NCBI GenBank assembly: GCA_947593515.1
Contig: CANQDQ010000011.1
Coordinates: 1 to 64,000, forward strand
Direction: 5' to 3'
DNA length: 64,000 nt
Source of the DNA: an uncultured Bacteroidales bacterium
GTDB taxonomy: Bacteria; Bacteroidota; Bacteroidia; Bacteroidales; UBA11471
The notes beneath the pieces are model-generated. The model saw only the letters and a program-made list of their open reading frames with translations. It made no database searches and was not told the DNA's origin. The position numbers were made by a program, and so were the translations under genes. How positions within the stretch are numbered: position 1 is the stretch's first letter; every line of letters starts with the position of its first letter. Below, piece by piece: positions 8,116 to 17,170 of this stretch.

Positions 8116-9351
8116 ATGCCGCTTTCGTTGAAAATAGCCTTGCGTTATCTTTTCTCTCCGAAATCGCATAGCGCCATCACGTTCATATCGGTCATTTCGG
8201 TGCTGGGTATGGCGGTAACGACGATGGCTATTATTTGCACGTTGTCGGTATATAACGGTTTTCAGGAGCTGATAGGCTCGCTATGTTCGCGCCTCGATCC
8301 GCAGATAAAGATACTCCCCGTGTCGGGAAAGACGCTCGACACCGAGTCGGCTGAAATAACCGATTTGTACCGTTGGAGCGAAATAGCTGAAATCATGCCT
8401 GTTGTCGAAGAGAATGCGCTCGCTGTTTTCGGCAAAAACCAGATGCCCGTACATCTCAAAGGAGTTGGCGAAAATTTCAAAGCCGTTCACAGCGACGTCG
8501 ACGACATACTTCTCGACGGGGAATTTATCCTGACCGATACCCTTGAAAATTGGGTGGCATTGGGAGCCGGCGTGGCTTCTCATCTCGAAACGGGAACGTT
8601 CTTTTCCCGTCCGCTGCGTCTGTATGCTCCGCGTCGCAAAGCCCGTGTAAATCTTGCCAATCCCTCGACCTCGTTTCGGGAAGAAAACAGCTATGTGTCG
8701 GGGGTGTTTGCCGTCGATCAGCAGGAATACGACGAATCGTGGGTCATTGCTCCGCTGGCGTTGGTGCGGCGACTCTACGACTATACGACCGAAGCCACTG
8801 CTTTGGAATTGCGCTTGCAGGAAAGCGCGGACGAAGCGGCGACAATCGCCCACCTGCAACATCGTTTGGGCGGTGGCTATCGTGTGCTGAACCGCCTGCA
8901 ACAACAGGCGACAACATTCAATATGATGCAGATAGAGAAATGGATTACTTTCCTGATATTGATTTTCATATTGATGATAGCCACGTTCAACGTTATCGGC
9001 TCGCTTTCGATGCTGATTATCGACAAGCGGGAAAACATACGTACCTTGCGCAGTTTGGGTGCGGACGATAGGCTGATATCCCGCATATTTCTTACCGAAG
9101 GGTGGCTTATATCGGCAATCGGTGCGGGTGGTGGATTGTTGGCGGGTATCGTGTTGTGCCGCTTACAGGAAGCATTCGGGTGGCTGCGTATGGGCGATGC
9201 CGGAGCCTTTATCGTCGATGCTTATCCCGTGCGCTTTTATTGGAGCGATGCCCTTGTGGTGCTGCTTGTTGTGGTATTGATGGGCTTGCTTGCCTCGTGG
9301 TTCCCGGTAAAATATCTGCAATCCGATCGTTTTTTCCGTGAAGAGGAATAA
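8116..9351 (+). CDS. LolC/LolE-like ABC permease (FtsX fold)
   Basis: Inner-membrane protein of the lipoprotein-release ABC family. Membrane segments: one near residues 22-48 (TFISVISVLGMAVTTMAII), a long periplasmic domain, then three near the C-terminus (ITFLILIFILMIATFNVIG, AIGAGGGLLAGIVL, ALVVLLVVVLMGLLASW). This 1+3 layout and the 411-aa length fit LolC/E, which extracts lipoproteins from the inner membrane together with the ATPase LolD. No LolD gene is adjacent, so the ATPase must be encoded elsewhere. It is the last gene of the aroQ operon and is followed by a strong hairpin at 9371-9404. Confidence 0.87.
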   Translation: MPLSLKIALRYLFSPKSHSAITFISVISVLGMAVTTMAIICTLSVYNGFQELIGSLCSRLDPQIKILPVSGKTLDTESAEITDLYRWSEIAEIMPVVEENALAVFGKNQMPVHLKGVGENFKAVHSDVDDILLDGEFILTDTLENWVALGAGVASHLETGTFFSRPLRLYAPRRKARVNLANPSTSFREENSYVSGVFAVDQQEYDESWVIAPLALVRRLYDYTTEATALELRLQESADEAATIAHLQHRLGGGYRVLNRLQQQATTFNMMQIEKWITFLILIFILMIATFNVIGSLSMLIIDKRENIRTLRSLGADDRLISRIFLTEGWLISAIGAGGGLLAGIVLCRLQEAFGWLRMGDAGAFIVDAYPVRFYWSDALVVLLVVVLMGLLASWFPVKYLQSDRFFREEE

Positions 9352-9370
9352 GCGGATAGGAAAAGAAAAA

Positions 9371-9404
9371 TGCAGGGTACGAATCTTTCGATTCGTACCC
9401 TGCA
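9371..9404. terminator. bidirectional terminator hairpin
   Basis: Perfect 15-bp stem (TGCAGGGTACGAATC with its complement) and a TTTC loop, lying between convergent genes. The minus-strand side is followed by TTTTTCTTTT; the plus-strand side by a weaker T-rich stretch. Confidence 0.85.
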
Positions 9405-9426
9405 TTGCATTTTGGGGAAGGGCTAT

Positions 9427-10167
9427 TTATTGTTGTTCGTTTTTGAAACTCGTCGAAAGCGTATAAGTATATCCGCCAAATAGTTCGTCGTAATTGGGAA
9501 CAGGAGTGAATCCGGAAATGTTTATTCCTTTGAAAAGCAAGACGATACGTGTAATGTTTGACGGGTAATCCGGCAACTCGAAGGTGTACCAGCAGTCGTT
9601 CGTCTTAGCCGTTACCGCTTCGGCAGTGTAAGAAATAATAAGCGTATCGTTCGATTGACCGGTATAGTAGGCATCGGCAGGAGCGCTTTTCTGTATCAAT
9701 TTTACCGAAGAAGTCGAGGCAAACAACCGGGCATTCATGGTCAGCATATTCGGTGAAAGAGGGGTCTTATATGTGATGAAAGGTCGGGCAAGAGCTTGCA
9801 TCGTGTCGGTTTTAATAAAGGAAAAATCCGTCGGCATGGGAATGATTTTGTCGATATTCCAAGTCGATAGATTGGAAAGAGAGGCTTCGAAAATGCCGGT
9901 AGTTTGTGCATTTCCCGACTGATGGTCCCAATCGATCGTATAATTTGTCATGGCTCTGGCAATGCTGTCGGAGAGAGTGGGTACACCGTCGCCGGTAAGG
10001 CAGAGTCCGGTGTCGTCCAACCGTATGTAGGGGGTGTTGCTCAGTGAGTCGAAAAGTATCGTTCCCGTTCCATACGAAATAGTTATGTTGCCTTTGTCGC
10101 CCAAGCAGCTGTTGAACGAAAGCAATGCGACAATGGCGAAAGCCGGAAGTGAAAAGAAATGTTTCAT
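9427..10167 (-). CDS. hypothetical lipoprotein (NigD-like?)
   Basis: A 246-aa protein with a lipoprotein signal (MKHFFSLPAFAIVALLSFNSC). The mature part begins LGDKGNITISYGTGTI and is rich in beta-prone segments, as in small Bacteroidales lipoproteins of the NigD group, though the match is only an impression. It is the third gene of the ECF sigma operon, 21 nt after the beta-barrel gene, so it probably shares its stress or envelope role. No catalytic motif is seen. Confidence 0.7.
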   Translation of the reverse strand: MKHFFSLPAFAIVALLSFNSCLGDKGNITISYGTGTILFDSLSNTPYIRLDDTGLCLTGDGVPTLSDSIARAMTNYTIDWDHQSGNAQTTGIFEASLSNLSTWNIDKIIPMPTDFSFIKTDTMQALARPFITYKTPLSPNMLTMNARLFASTSSVKLIQKSAPADAYYTGQSNDTLIISYTAEAVTAKTNDCWYTFELPDYPSNITRIVLLFKGINISGFTPVPNYDELFGGYTYTLSTSFKNEQQ

Positions 10168-10188
10168 GTTCGTATTGTTTTTTTGTTA

Positions 10189-11412
10189 TTAAAATGCGGT
10201 TCTGAATCCGATATGGAAAGAAAATGTTACCGGGTGGTCTTTCCATAAATTGGCAATATCGCTGTTGCCGTTGTTTATGAAATAAGAAACTGCCGGTTCG
10301 GCATACAATCCGAAATGTTTCGTGATGACGTAGCTGGCGCCCAGTTTCAGATGTACCGACCACTGAATATGCTTGTCACGGATATTTTCGGTATAGGTTT
10401 CGGTGTGGAAGTTTTCTTCTGCGGAATTTGTGATCGTGGCATTGAACGCTTGATTTTCACTTTTGTCGGTACGGCGACCGTATATGTTGAAATCCATGCG
10501 TGGACCCGCCGAAACATAAAGGTTGAAATGTTTTCGGTTGAAGAAACGGTATCGTGCCGACAGCGGTATGCCTATGTAATGGAGTTCCTGCCGTCCTTCC
10601 CTGATATAGTCTCCGCTTTGGTAATCGGAGCGTAACAGAGTGTAGATGGCGCCGGTTTCTATGCCCCAATGTTTCCCGAATTGTTTTTCTACGGTCAGAC
10701 CGGCGGAGATAGGAATTTTGTGTTTGTATTTCAACGGAAGGTCGATAGATGCAATGCTGTACATCATCTGGCTGCGGGTATGGCGTGTGTCGGGAGCGTA
10801 TTCCGATGAAGCAAAGGAGTTTTCCATGACGGCGCCGAGTGCGATGCCTTTGTTCTCTCGTTTGCGGACGGAGGGTCGCGCATCGGCATAAGTCATTGCT
10901 TTTGTGACTTTTGACGGACGTTGCGGTGTCGCGTCGGTCGATTCGTTTTTGTCCGCCGGCTCGCTTTTTGTTTCTGCATTGTTTTCCGCACGGTTCGAGG
11001 CTGTCGCTGTTTCCGCTTCTGTGCTTTCTTCCGCAAGATACAAGGGTGTGTCTTGTTTGTTTTTCCGGTTTTCGGCAAGCGGAGCAGAAATCGGTGCTTC
11101 AGGATAAATTGCGGGAGTGTCGTTTGATGGCGGAAGTTGCGTTTCTGCCGTTTCTTCCGGTGCAGACAGAAGCTCCGTTTCCTGTCGGGCGACGATAGGG
11201 TCGGCGGAGGGAGAAAAAAACAGATATGCCGCAACCGACCCGATGAGCAGGGCGACCGTTGCTGCAGCATAGCGCACAAACGCCCTTTGCCGCAGCGGTA
11301 TATGCCGGTTCTCTGCCGGAAGGCGCCGTTCGATGTCTGCCCATAGCGTTTCGGGTACATCGTACTCGACATCTTTCAGTTTCGATTGTATCAGTTTATC
11401 GGTCTGTTTCAT
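10189..11412 (-). CDS. sigma-linked membrane-anchored protein with outer-membrane beta-barrel domain
   Basis: 407 aa from the start MKQTDKLIQSKL; the longer start in the track would overlap the sigma gene. Layout: a short cytoplasmic head (about 1-50, DVEYDVPETLWADIERRLP, the type of short head seen in anti-sigma-like proteins), one transmembrane helix (about 55-78, AAATVALLIGSVAAYLFF), a Pro/Glu/Thr/Ala-rich linker of about 120 residues, then a C-terminal domain (about 210-407) whose alternating aromatic strands and final residues SFHIGFRTAF resemble an 8-strand outer-membrane barrel. The gene follows the ECF sigma factor by 26 nt. Inference: it couples the outer membrane to the sigma factor. 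No such function has been shown here. Confidence 0.75.
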   Translation of the reverse strand: MKQTDKLIQSKLKDVEYDVPETLWADIERRLPAENRHIPLRQRAFVRYAAATVALLIGSVAAYLFFSPSADPIVARQETELLSAPEETAETQLPPSNDTPAIYPEAPISAPLAENRKNKQDTPLYLAEESTEAETATASNRAENNAETKSEPADKNESTDATPQRPSKVTKAMTYADARPSVRKRENKGIALGAVMENSFASSEYAPDTRHTRSQMMYSIASIDLPLKYKHKIPISAGLTVEKQFGKHWGIETGAIYTLLRSDYQSGDYIREGRQELHYIGIPLSARYRFFNRKHFNLYVSAGPRMDFNIYGRRTDKSENQAFNATITNSAEENFHTETYTENIRDKHIQWSVHLKLGASYVITKHFGLYAEPAVSYFINNGNSDIANLWKDHPVTFSFHIGFRTAF

Positions 11413-11438
11413 TTTCTTGTCTTCCGTGTCCGACGGGG

Positions 11439-11966
11439 TTATAACAATCCGTCGATGCGTTTTTGAAGCCACCGTCTTGCCCGTGCTAGTTGCGAGCGCG
11501 ATGTGCTTTCGGTGATACCCAGCATTTCGCCAATCTCCTTGTGGTTGTACCCTTCGACGCCAAAGAGGTTGAATACCGTGCGAAAGCCCTCCGGCAGTTC
11601 CGCTACGATTTCGAGCAGCTCCTTTGCAGACAGCCGTTCCAACGTCGAGTAGTCGGGTTCTTGCAGCGATTCTTCACTGTCGATGTCGGCAGTTTCTTTC
11701 AGAACGTCGGGGTGGCGGAGATGTTCGAGTGCCGTATTGATGAAAATCCGTCGTATCCAGCCTTCAAAAGAGCCTTTTCCTGCGTAGCTGCCGATAGCTG
11801 TAAAGACTTTCAAAAAGCCCTCCTGCAACAAATCTTGCGCCGTTTCGCGGTCGTGCCCGTATCGGTAGCATACTGCCATCATTTTACGGGCATAGGCGTT
11901 GTAGAGCGCGTGTTGTGCTGCGGGTTCGTGCTTTTGGCAGCGGTCTATCAACTCTTGTTCGGTCAT
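11439..11966 (-). CDS. ECF-type RNA polymerase sigma factor
   Basis: 175-aa sigma-70 family protein from the start MTEQELIDRCQ; the 22 residues upstream in the track fall within the inverted repeat region. Region 2 is at about 10-75 (ALYNAYARKMMAVCYRYG, DLLQEGFLKVFTAIGSY, with region 2.4 near FEGWIRRIFIN) and region 4 at about 115-172 (LPEGFRTVFNLFGVEGYNHKEIGEMLGITESTSRSQLARAR). It heads an operon with the beta-barrel protein and a lipoprotein. A perfect inverted repeat lies 26-63 nt upstream of the start. The regulon is unknown. Confidence 0.95.
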   Translation of the reverse strand: MTEQELIDRCQKHEPAAQHALYNAYARKMMAVCYRYGHDRETAQDLLQEGFLKVFTAIGSYAGKGSFEGWIRRIFINTALEHLRHPDVLKETADIDSEESLQEPDYSTLERLSAKELLEIVAELPEGFRTVFNLFGVEGYNHKEIGEMLGITESTSRSQLARARRWLQKRIDGLL

Positions 11967-11991
11967 GCAGCGGGCAGGGCTTTTTGACGAA

Positions 11992-12029
11992 CAGCTATTA
12001 GTCAGATGTAAAAAACCGACTAATAGCTG
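11992..12029. promoter_or_regulatory. 12-bp inverted repeat upstream of the ECF sigma gene
   Basis: CAGCTATTAGTC and its exact complement GACTAATAGCTG are separated by 14 nt. No T-run follows on the minus strand, so it is not a normal terminator for the upstream DUF1015 gene. It could be an operator or a leader hairpin of the sigma operon. Confidence 0.5.
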
Positions 12030-12080
12030 CAATATAAATGTCGTTTTTAAGGTTTTATAACCTGTCTTGTCTTTTCGGGA

Positions 12081-13325
12081 TTATGAAAGTTTGTGTATCA
12101 CTAATCCGGAGCGCAGTTTCGGCTCGAACCATGTCGTCTTCGGCGGCATGATGTTGCCTGTGTCGGCAATGTCCATAAGCTGTTTCATCGACACGGGGTA
12201 GAGGGCGAGAGCCACCCGCATTTCGCCGCTGTCGACTCTGCGCTTCAATTCGCCGAGACCTCTGATGCCGCCGACGAAGTCGATGCGCTTGTCCGACCGC
12301 AGGTCGGTGATTCCCAGAATGTCGCGCAGTATCAGGTCGGACGATATGGTAACGTCGAGTACGCCGATGGGGTCGCTGTTGTCGTAAGTGCCTTCTTTGG
12401 CGGTGAGCGAGTACCATTCGCCGCTCAGGTAGAGCGAGAAGTTGTGCAGTGCCGTCGGGCGGTATATTTCTTTTCCTTTCTTTTCCACGATGAAATTGGC
12501 AGCGAGCTTTTGCAGGAAGGCTTCGTCGCTCAGTCCGTTCAGGTCTTTCACCACGCGGTTGTAGTCGATGATGTGCAGCTGTGAGGCGGGGAAGCACACG
12601 GCTAAGAAGTAGTTGTATTCTTCGTCGCCTCGGTGGTGCGGATTCTGTTTCGCCTTTTCCGCTCCCACTAATGCGGCGGCGGCGGTGCGGTGGTGCCCGT
12701 CGGCGATATAGAGGTAGGGAATGGCGGCGAACAGCTCGGTAATGCGCCGTATCGTGGCGGGGTTGTCGATAATCCAGAAGTGGTGCCCGAATCCGTCGGG
12801 GGCGATGAAGTCGTATTCCGGCTCGCCCTTGACGATGCTGGCAACGATGTCGTTCAGCTCTTTGTTATCGGGGTAGGCGAAAAATACCGGTTCGATGTTG
12901 GCGTTGTTGATGCGCACGTGTTTCATGCGGTCTTCCTCTTTGTCGCGGCGGGTCAGTTCGTGTTTTTTGATGACGCCGTTCAGGTAGTCGTCTACGTTGG
13001 CGCATACCACAAGACCGTACTGCGTATGTCCGTTCATCGTTTGGGCGTAGATGTAGTACCGCTCGCTTTCGTCTTGCCGCAGCCACCCTTTTTCTTGGAA
13101 CAGGTTGAATTGTTCCACCGCTTTGTCATAGACTTCGGGGGCGTGTTCGTCGGTGCCCGGCGCAAAATTTATTTCGGGTTTGATGATGTGATAAAGCGAT
13201 TTTTCGTTGCCGGCGGCTTCGGCGCGAGCTTCTTCCGAGTTCAATACGTCGTAGGGGCGCGATGCCACTTCTTCGACCAGTTCGCGGGGAGGCCTGATGC
13301 CTTTGAAAGGTTTTATTTTTGCCAT
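12081..13325 (-). CDS. DUF1015 family protein
   Basis: 414 aa from the start MAKIKPFKGIRPP; the seven preceding residues in the track are unlikely because the DUF1015 N-terminus normally begins with this KPF-G-RP pattern. Family features seen: SRPYDVLNSEEAR, IADGHHRTAAAAL (a conserved GHHR motif), and a Cys/His-poor C-terminus. It is in an apparent operon with serC and serA (87 nt after serA, with a long hairpin between). Biochemical function is not established to my knowledge; the context points to a role near serine metabolism. No serB is in the window. Confidence 0.88.
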   Translation of the reverse strand: MAKIKPFKGIRPPRELVEEVASRPYDVLNSEEARAEAAGNEKSLYHIIKPEINFAPGTDEHAPEVYDKAVEQFNLFQEKGWLRQDESERYYIYAQTMNGHTQYGLVVCANVDDYLNGVIKKHELTRRDKEEDRMKHVRINNANIEPVFFAYPDNKELNDIVASIVKGEPEYDFIAPDGFGHHFWIIDNPATIRRITELFAAIPYLYIADGHHRTAAAALVGAEKAKQNPHHRGDEEYNYFLAVCFPASQLHIIDYNRVVKDLNGLSDEAFLQKLAANFIVEKKGKEIYRPTALHNFSLYLSGEWYSLTAKEGTYDNSDPIGVLDVTISSDLILRDILGITDLRSDKRIDFVGGIRGLGELKRRVDSGEMRVALALYPVSMKQLMDIADTGNIMPPKTTWFEPKLRSGLVIHKLS

Positions 13326-13340
13326 AAGGTTATGTTTTAA

Positions 13341-13397
13341 CGACAAAGAGGGACACGCTATTTACGCGTAACGAATAGCGCGACCCTCTTTTTGTCG
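13341..13397 (-). terminator. intercistronic hairpin between serA and DUF1015
   Basis: Outer arms CGACAAAGAGGG and CCCTCTTTTTGTCG pair with a 2-nt bulge; inner arms CGCTATT/AATAGCG enclose the palindrome TTACGCGTAA. On the minus strand it is followed by TTAAAAC and then the DUF1015 start 16 nt later. It may act as a partial terminator or processing site that sets expression of DUF1015 relative to serCA. Confidence 0.6.
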
Positions 13398-13412
13398 GAG
13401 AGTTTTTATTGA

Positions 13413-14333
13413 TTATTTGTTCACTCTGAATCTATCGATGCCGTCTTTCAGGAATCCGACGGATTGTTTGGCGGCGGCGATGCCGGCATTGATGTTGGCT
13501 TCTGCCGTTTGTGCGCCCATTTTCTTCGGGGTGAAGAAGTAGCGACCCTCGAATTTTTCGGCGAACACCGGTGCATTCGACGGAGCGATGTCCGACACGT
13601 AGCGGAAGTCGGCGCGCTCTTCCATCAGTTTTACCAACTCCTCTTCGTCGATGACTTCTTTGCGGGCGGTGTTTATCAGCACGGCGCCTTTGGGCATCTG
13701 TTTCAGCAGGTTGTAGTTGATGGATTTTTTCGTTTCGTCGGTGGCGGGAATGTGCAGCGACACGAATTGACAGGTCTTGTACATTTCGTTGATGTCGCTT
13801 ACGGGTGTTACGCCGGCTTCGGCGATGACGTTTGCCGGGCAGTAGGGGTCGTATGCGCAGACCTCCATACCGAACCCTTTGGCAATGCGGGCGACGTTGC
13901 GTCCCACCTGCCCGAAAGCGTGGATACCGAGTTTCTTGCCTTTCAGCTCCGTGCCCGACGTACCGTTGTAGAGGTTGCGCACGATCATCACCGTCATGCC
14001 GAATACCAGCTCGGCAACGGCGTTGGAGTTTTGTCCGGGCGTGTTCATGACGCACACGTTGTGTACCGTGGCGGCAGCGAGGTCGATGTTGTCGTAGCCG
14101 GCGCCTGCGCGCACGACGATTTTCAGTTTCTTGGCGGCGTCGAACACTTCGGCGTCGATGATGTCGCTGCGCACGATCAGACCTTCAACATCTTTCACGG
14201 CGTCTATCAGTTTGGCTTTTTCTCCGTATTTTTCGAGCAGCACCAGTTCCATTCCGGCGGCTTCTATCTCTTTGCGGATACCTTCTACGGCAACGGCTGC
14301 AAAAGGTTTGTCGGTAGCAACTAATATTTTCAT
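13413..14333 (-). CDS. serA: D-3-phosphoglycerate dehydrogenase, short Lys-type
   Basis: First step of serine synthesis: 3-phosphoglycerate plus NAD+ to 3-phosphohydroxypyruvate. At 306 aa it lacks the C-terminal ACT regulatory domain of long SerA forms. The Rossmann fold carries GIHAFGQVGRNVARIAKGFG (about 136-155); the substrate/NAD loop has VRAGAGYDNID, and the catalytic Arg and Glu lie in NTARKEVID and downstream. Where most family members have TPH-x-G, this protein has TPKKMGAQT, so Lys takes the place of the catalytic His. The same change is known in the Entamoeba histolytica enzyme. The gene follows serC by 15 nt. Confidence 0.93.
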   Translation of the reverse strand: MKILVATDKPFAAVAVEGIRKEIEAAGMELVLLEKYGEKAKLIDAVKDVEGLIVRSDIIDAEVFDAAKKLKIVVRAGAGYDNIDLAAATVHNVCVMNTPGQNSNAVAELVFGMTVMIVRNLYNGTSGTELKGKKLGIHAFGQVGRNVARIAKGFGMEVCAYDPYCPANVIAEAGVTPVSDINEMYKTCQFVSLHIPATDETKKSINYNLLKQMPKGAVLINTARKEVIDEEELVKLMEERADFRYVSDIAPSNAPVFAEKFEGRYFFTPKKMGAQTAEANINAGIAAAKQSVGFLKDGIDRFRVNK

Positions 14334-14348
14334 GACGATTTGTCTCTA

Positions 14349-15416
14349 TTAATGGTTTTTCTCAAATTCCTGCATGGTGGCGATGAGAGCCTCTACGCTC
14401 GACTTGGGCATGGCGTTGTAGAGCGAAGCGCGGAATCCGCCCACCGAACGGTGTCCCTTGATGCCCACCATTCCTTTGCTCGAAGCGAATTGAGCGAATT
14501 CTTCTTCCAGCTCTTTGTATTCGTCGTTCATTACGAAACATACGTTCATGATAGAGCGGTCTTCGGGTACGACCGTGCCTCTGAACAGTTTGTTGCGGTC
14601 GATTTCGTCGTAGAGGATAGCCGCCTTTTCGAGATTCATCTTTTCGAGCACTTTCACGCCGCCCAACTCTTTGTAGTATTTGAGGGTCTGCAATGCGGCG
14701 AATACGGGCAGACAGGGAGGCGTGTTGAACATCGAACCTTTCTTGATGTGCGTGCGGTAGTCGAGCATCGTAGGTATGGCGCGTTCCACCTTACCCAGCG
14801 CATCTTCGCGCACGATGGCGATGGTTACGCCGGCAGGTGCGAGGTTTTTCTGTGCGCCGGCATAGATGATGTCGTATTTCGACACGTCGATGGGACGGGA
14901 GAAAATATCGGACGACATATCGGCTACCAAAGGCACTTTCACGTCGGGGTCGTAACGCATTTCCGTTCCGAAAATGGTATTGTTCGTGGTGATATGGAAA
15001 TAATCGGCATCGTCGGGTACGGTGTAGCCTTTGGGTATGAAAGTGAAGTTGGCGTCTTTGGAGGAAGCCACTACATCGACTTCACCGAACAGTTTGGCTT
15101 CTTTTATGGCATTTACAGCCCATGTGCCGGTTTCGAGATAAGCCGCTTTCTTTTTCAACAGGTTATACGGTACCATGCAGAATTGCAGGCTGGCGCCGCC
15201 GCCCAAATATACGACATCGTATCCGGCAGGGACGTCCAACAACTCTTTTACTAATGCGCGCGCTTCGTCCATGACGGCGGAAAATTCTTTGCTGCGGTGC
15301 GAGATTTCCAACAGGGAAAGTCCCGTTCCGGCGAAGTCCAACACGGCATCGGCTGTGTTCTTGATTGTGTACTGGCTCAAAATAGAGGGGCCTGCATAGA
15401 AATTGTGCTTCTTCAT
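14349..15416 (-). CDS. serC: phosphoserine aminotransferase
   Basis: Second step of serine synthesis (and of the pyridoxine branch): 3-phosphohydroxypyruvate plus glutamate to phosphoserine. 355 aa, a class V PLP enzyme. Motifs: [14 protein letters not shown] at the N-terminus, [34 protein letters not shown], the PLP lysine in [15 protein letters not shown], and the C-terminal [15 protein letters not shown]. It is first in the serC-serA-DUF1015 order and has the best promoter of the minus-strand block (15474-15504). Confidence 0.96.
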   Translation of the reverse strand: MKKHNFYAGPSILSQYTIKNTADAVLDFAGTGLSLLEISHRSKEFSAVMDEARALVKELLDVPAGYDVVYLGGGASLQFCMVPYNLLKKKAAYLETGTWAVNAIKEAKLFGEVDVVASSKDANFTFIPKGYTVPDDADYFHITTNNTIFGTEMRYDPDVKVPLVADMSSDIFSRPIDVSKYDIIYAGAQKNLAPAGVTIAIVREDALGKVERAIPTMLDYRTHIKKGSMFNTPPCLPVFAALQTLKYYKELGGVKVLEKMNLEKAAILYDEIDRNKLFRGTVVPEDRSIMNVCFVMNDEYKELEEEFAQFASSKGMVGIKGHRSVGGFRASLYNAMPKSSVEALIATMQEFEKNH

Positions 15417-15473
15417 TTTCTGTTACTATTTTGGTGTTTAATGCGGTTGCTTGAAAAAATGTTTTTTCGGAAA

Positions 15474-15504
15474 CAAATATAGATGTTTTTTCCCATAGAA
15501 CAAA
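15474..15504 (-). promoter_or_regulatory. promoter of serC (-33 and -7 boxes)
   Basis: The minus strand has TTTG (15504-15501), a 19-nt spacer, then TATATTTG (15481-15474). This is a full match to the Bacteroides sigma-ABfr promoter consensus, 58 nt before the serC start. Confidence 0.8.
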
Positions 15505-15582
15505 GAAAACGAGAATAAAAAGAGTTTCAGTCTGTTTTTCTCTGTCGGGACGGGAAATCCCTTGTCCCGAAAATTCCTGTGA

Positions 15583-17160
15583 TTACGGTATGCGGAGTAT
15601 TTGTCCTTGTTTGAGATTGTCGGAGGTCAAACCGTTTTCCGATTTGAGTTTCTGTACGGTAAGACCCGGAAAGCGGCGAGAGATTTCCCAAAGGCTGTCC
15701 CCCGATTTCACCTTGTAATAGCGGACGCCGTTTTCCACCCATGTATTGGCGCTGCCTGTCGTTTGTTTCGTCGCGGCGGGTTTTCGGCTTGGGGCTGCCG
15801 ACGCGGTAACGGCAAGGCGCATACCGGGATAGATGTTGTTGCTTTTGAGATTGTTCCATTTCCGCAGGTTGGACACGCTGGTGTGGTACCGATGGGCGAT
15901 GACCGAAAGGTTTTCGCCCGAACGCACTTTGTGAATGCCTTGTACCGGCGTGCGTGCCGCAGCCGCCAGTTCGGCAGTGATGCGACGCGCGTAGAGGTCG
16001 GCTTGGTAACGGGCGATGGAATCTTCATTTTCGACGAACGCCAAAGCCTGCTCTTCGGGTAATACCAATGCGTAATTCTTTTGCGGAGAGGCAGGTATGA
16101 CGTCGCGCCGGTATTGGGGATTCAGCCGTCGCAGTTCCTCTATATCGAGTTGCAGAACGTCGGCTATCTGTTTGAAATGCAGTCTTTCGGAGATGTGTAT
16201 CGTGTCCGTTTCCGTCGGGAGTTCGAGTTCTCCGGTCTGTATGTTATGTTCGGGGTAATAATTCATGACGTAGTTTGCCGCGATGAAAGCCGGAATGTAT
16301 CCGCGCGTTTCGCGGGGAAGATAGGGATATATGTCCCAATAGTCGCATTTTCCTCCGGCGCGCCGTATCGCTTTCCGCACATTTCCCGGACCGCAGTTGT
16401 AAGCGGCGATGGCAAGCGTCCAGTCGCCGAAAGAGTTGTACAGTTGTTGCAGATAACGCAATGCCTTTGCTGTCGATATTACGGGGTCGCGCCGTTCATC
16501 GACCACGCTGTTCACTTCGAGCCCCATGTTTTTTGCCGTGCCTATCATGAATTGCCACAGTCCGGTGGCGCCGACCCGCGAAACGGCATTCGGTCGCAAC
16601 GCCGATTCTATGATAGGCATATACTTCAATTCCAGCGGCATGCCCGTTTTGTCGATTTCTGCTTCAAAAATCGGTTCGTAGTAGCGGTTGAGGGCAAGAA
16701 GTTTTTCCACCAACTCCCGCCGCTTTTGGGTATAGAGAATGATATACTCTTTGACCACACGGTTGAAAGGCAGCTCTATGACGGTAGGCAATTGGCTGAG
16801 TCGCTCGATATATACCGAATCGGGGTAGTCGATGTTTTCGCCGTTTCGGTCGGAAGGCGGTTGCAGGCCGGGTTCTTCTTCCACAATCAGACTGTCGGCA
16901 GCGGAGTCGAGCCCTTCTGGCACCACGATGTCGTTGTCGCTTATCGTGTCTTTGGCGGTGAGTTTGTGCGGTTCGGTTTGGCGGGCAAAGGTCGTCGTGT
17001 CGTTTGCTTTCGGCGGCATGTTTGCCGAAAGGTCGGACAGCGAATCGGCAGGGGTTATGATGTTGGCGGTTCTCTTGTTTTTTTTCTCTTTTTTGATAGT
17101 CGAAGCGGAAACAGGGCAGAGAAGAATGAAAGACAGAAAAAATAATATGATGGTTTTCAT
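15583..17160 (-). CDS. MltD-like lytic transglycosylase with two LysM domains
   Basis: Periplasmic enzyme that cleaves peptidoglycan glycan strands. 525 aa with a signal peptide (MKTIILFFLSFILLCPVSA). The SLT domain (about 140-310) has the catalytic Glu in PIIESALRPNAVS, followed by GATGLWQFMIGTAKNMGL and AIAAYNCGPGNVRKAI. Two LysM repeats close the protein: HKVRSGENLSVIAHRYHTS (about 405-450) and YKVKSGDSLWEISRRFPG (about 480-523). It is the last gene of a parA-parB-DUF5683-mltD run with gaps of 3, 4 and 10 nt. Confidence 0.93.
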   Translation of the reverse strand: MKTIILFFLSFILLCPVSASTIKKEKKNKRTANIITPADSLSDLSANMPPKANDTTTFARQTEPHKLTAKDTISDNDIVVPEGLDSAADSLIVEEEPGLQPPSDRNGENIDYPDSVYIERLSQLPTVIELPFNRVVKEYIILYTQKRRELVEKLLALNRYYEPIFEAEIDKTGMPLELKYMPIIESALRPNAVSRVGATGLWQFMIGTAKNMGLEVNSVVDERRDPVISTAKALRYLQQLYNSFGDWTLAIAAYNCGPGNVRKAIRRAGGKCDYWDIYPYLPRETRGYIPAFIAANYVMNYYPEHNIQTGELELPTETDTIHISERLHFKQIADVLQLDIEELRRLNPQYRRDVIPASPQKNYALVLPEEQALAFVENEDSIARYQADLYARRITAELAAAARTPVQGIHKVRSGENLSVIAHRYHTSVSNLRKWNNLKSNNIYPGMRLAVTASAAPSRKPAATKQTTGSANTWVENGVRYYKVKSGDSLWEISRRFPGLTVQKLKSENGLTSDNLKQGQILRIP

Positions 17161-17170
17161 TGTGTTCGGA

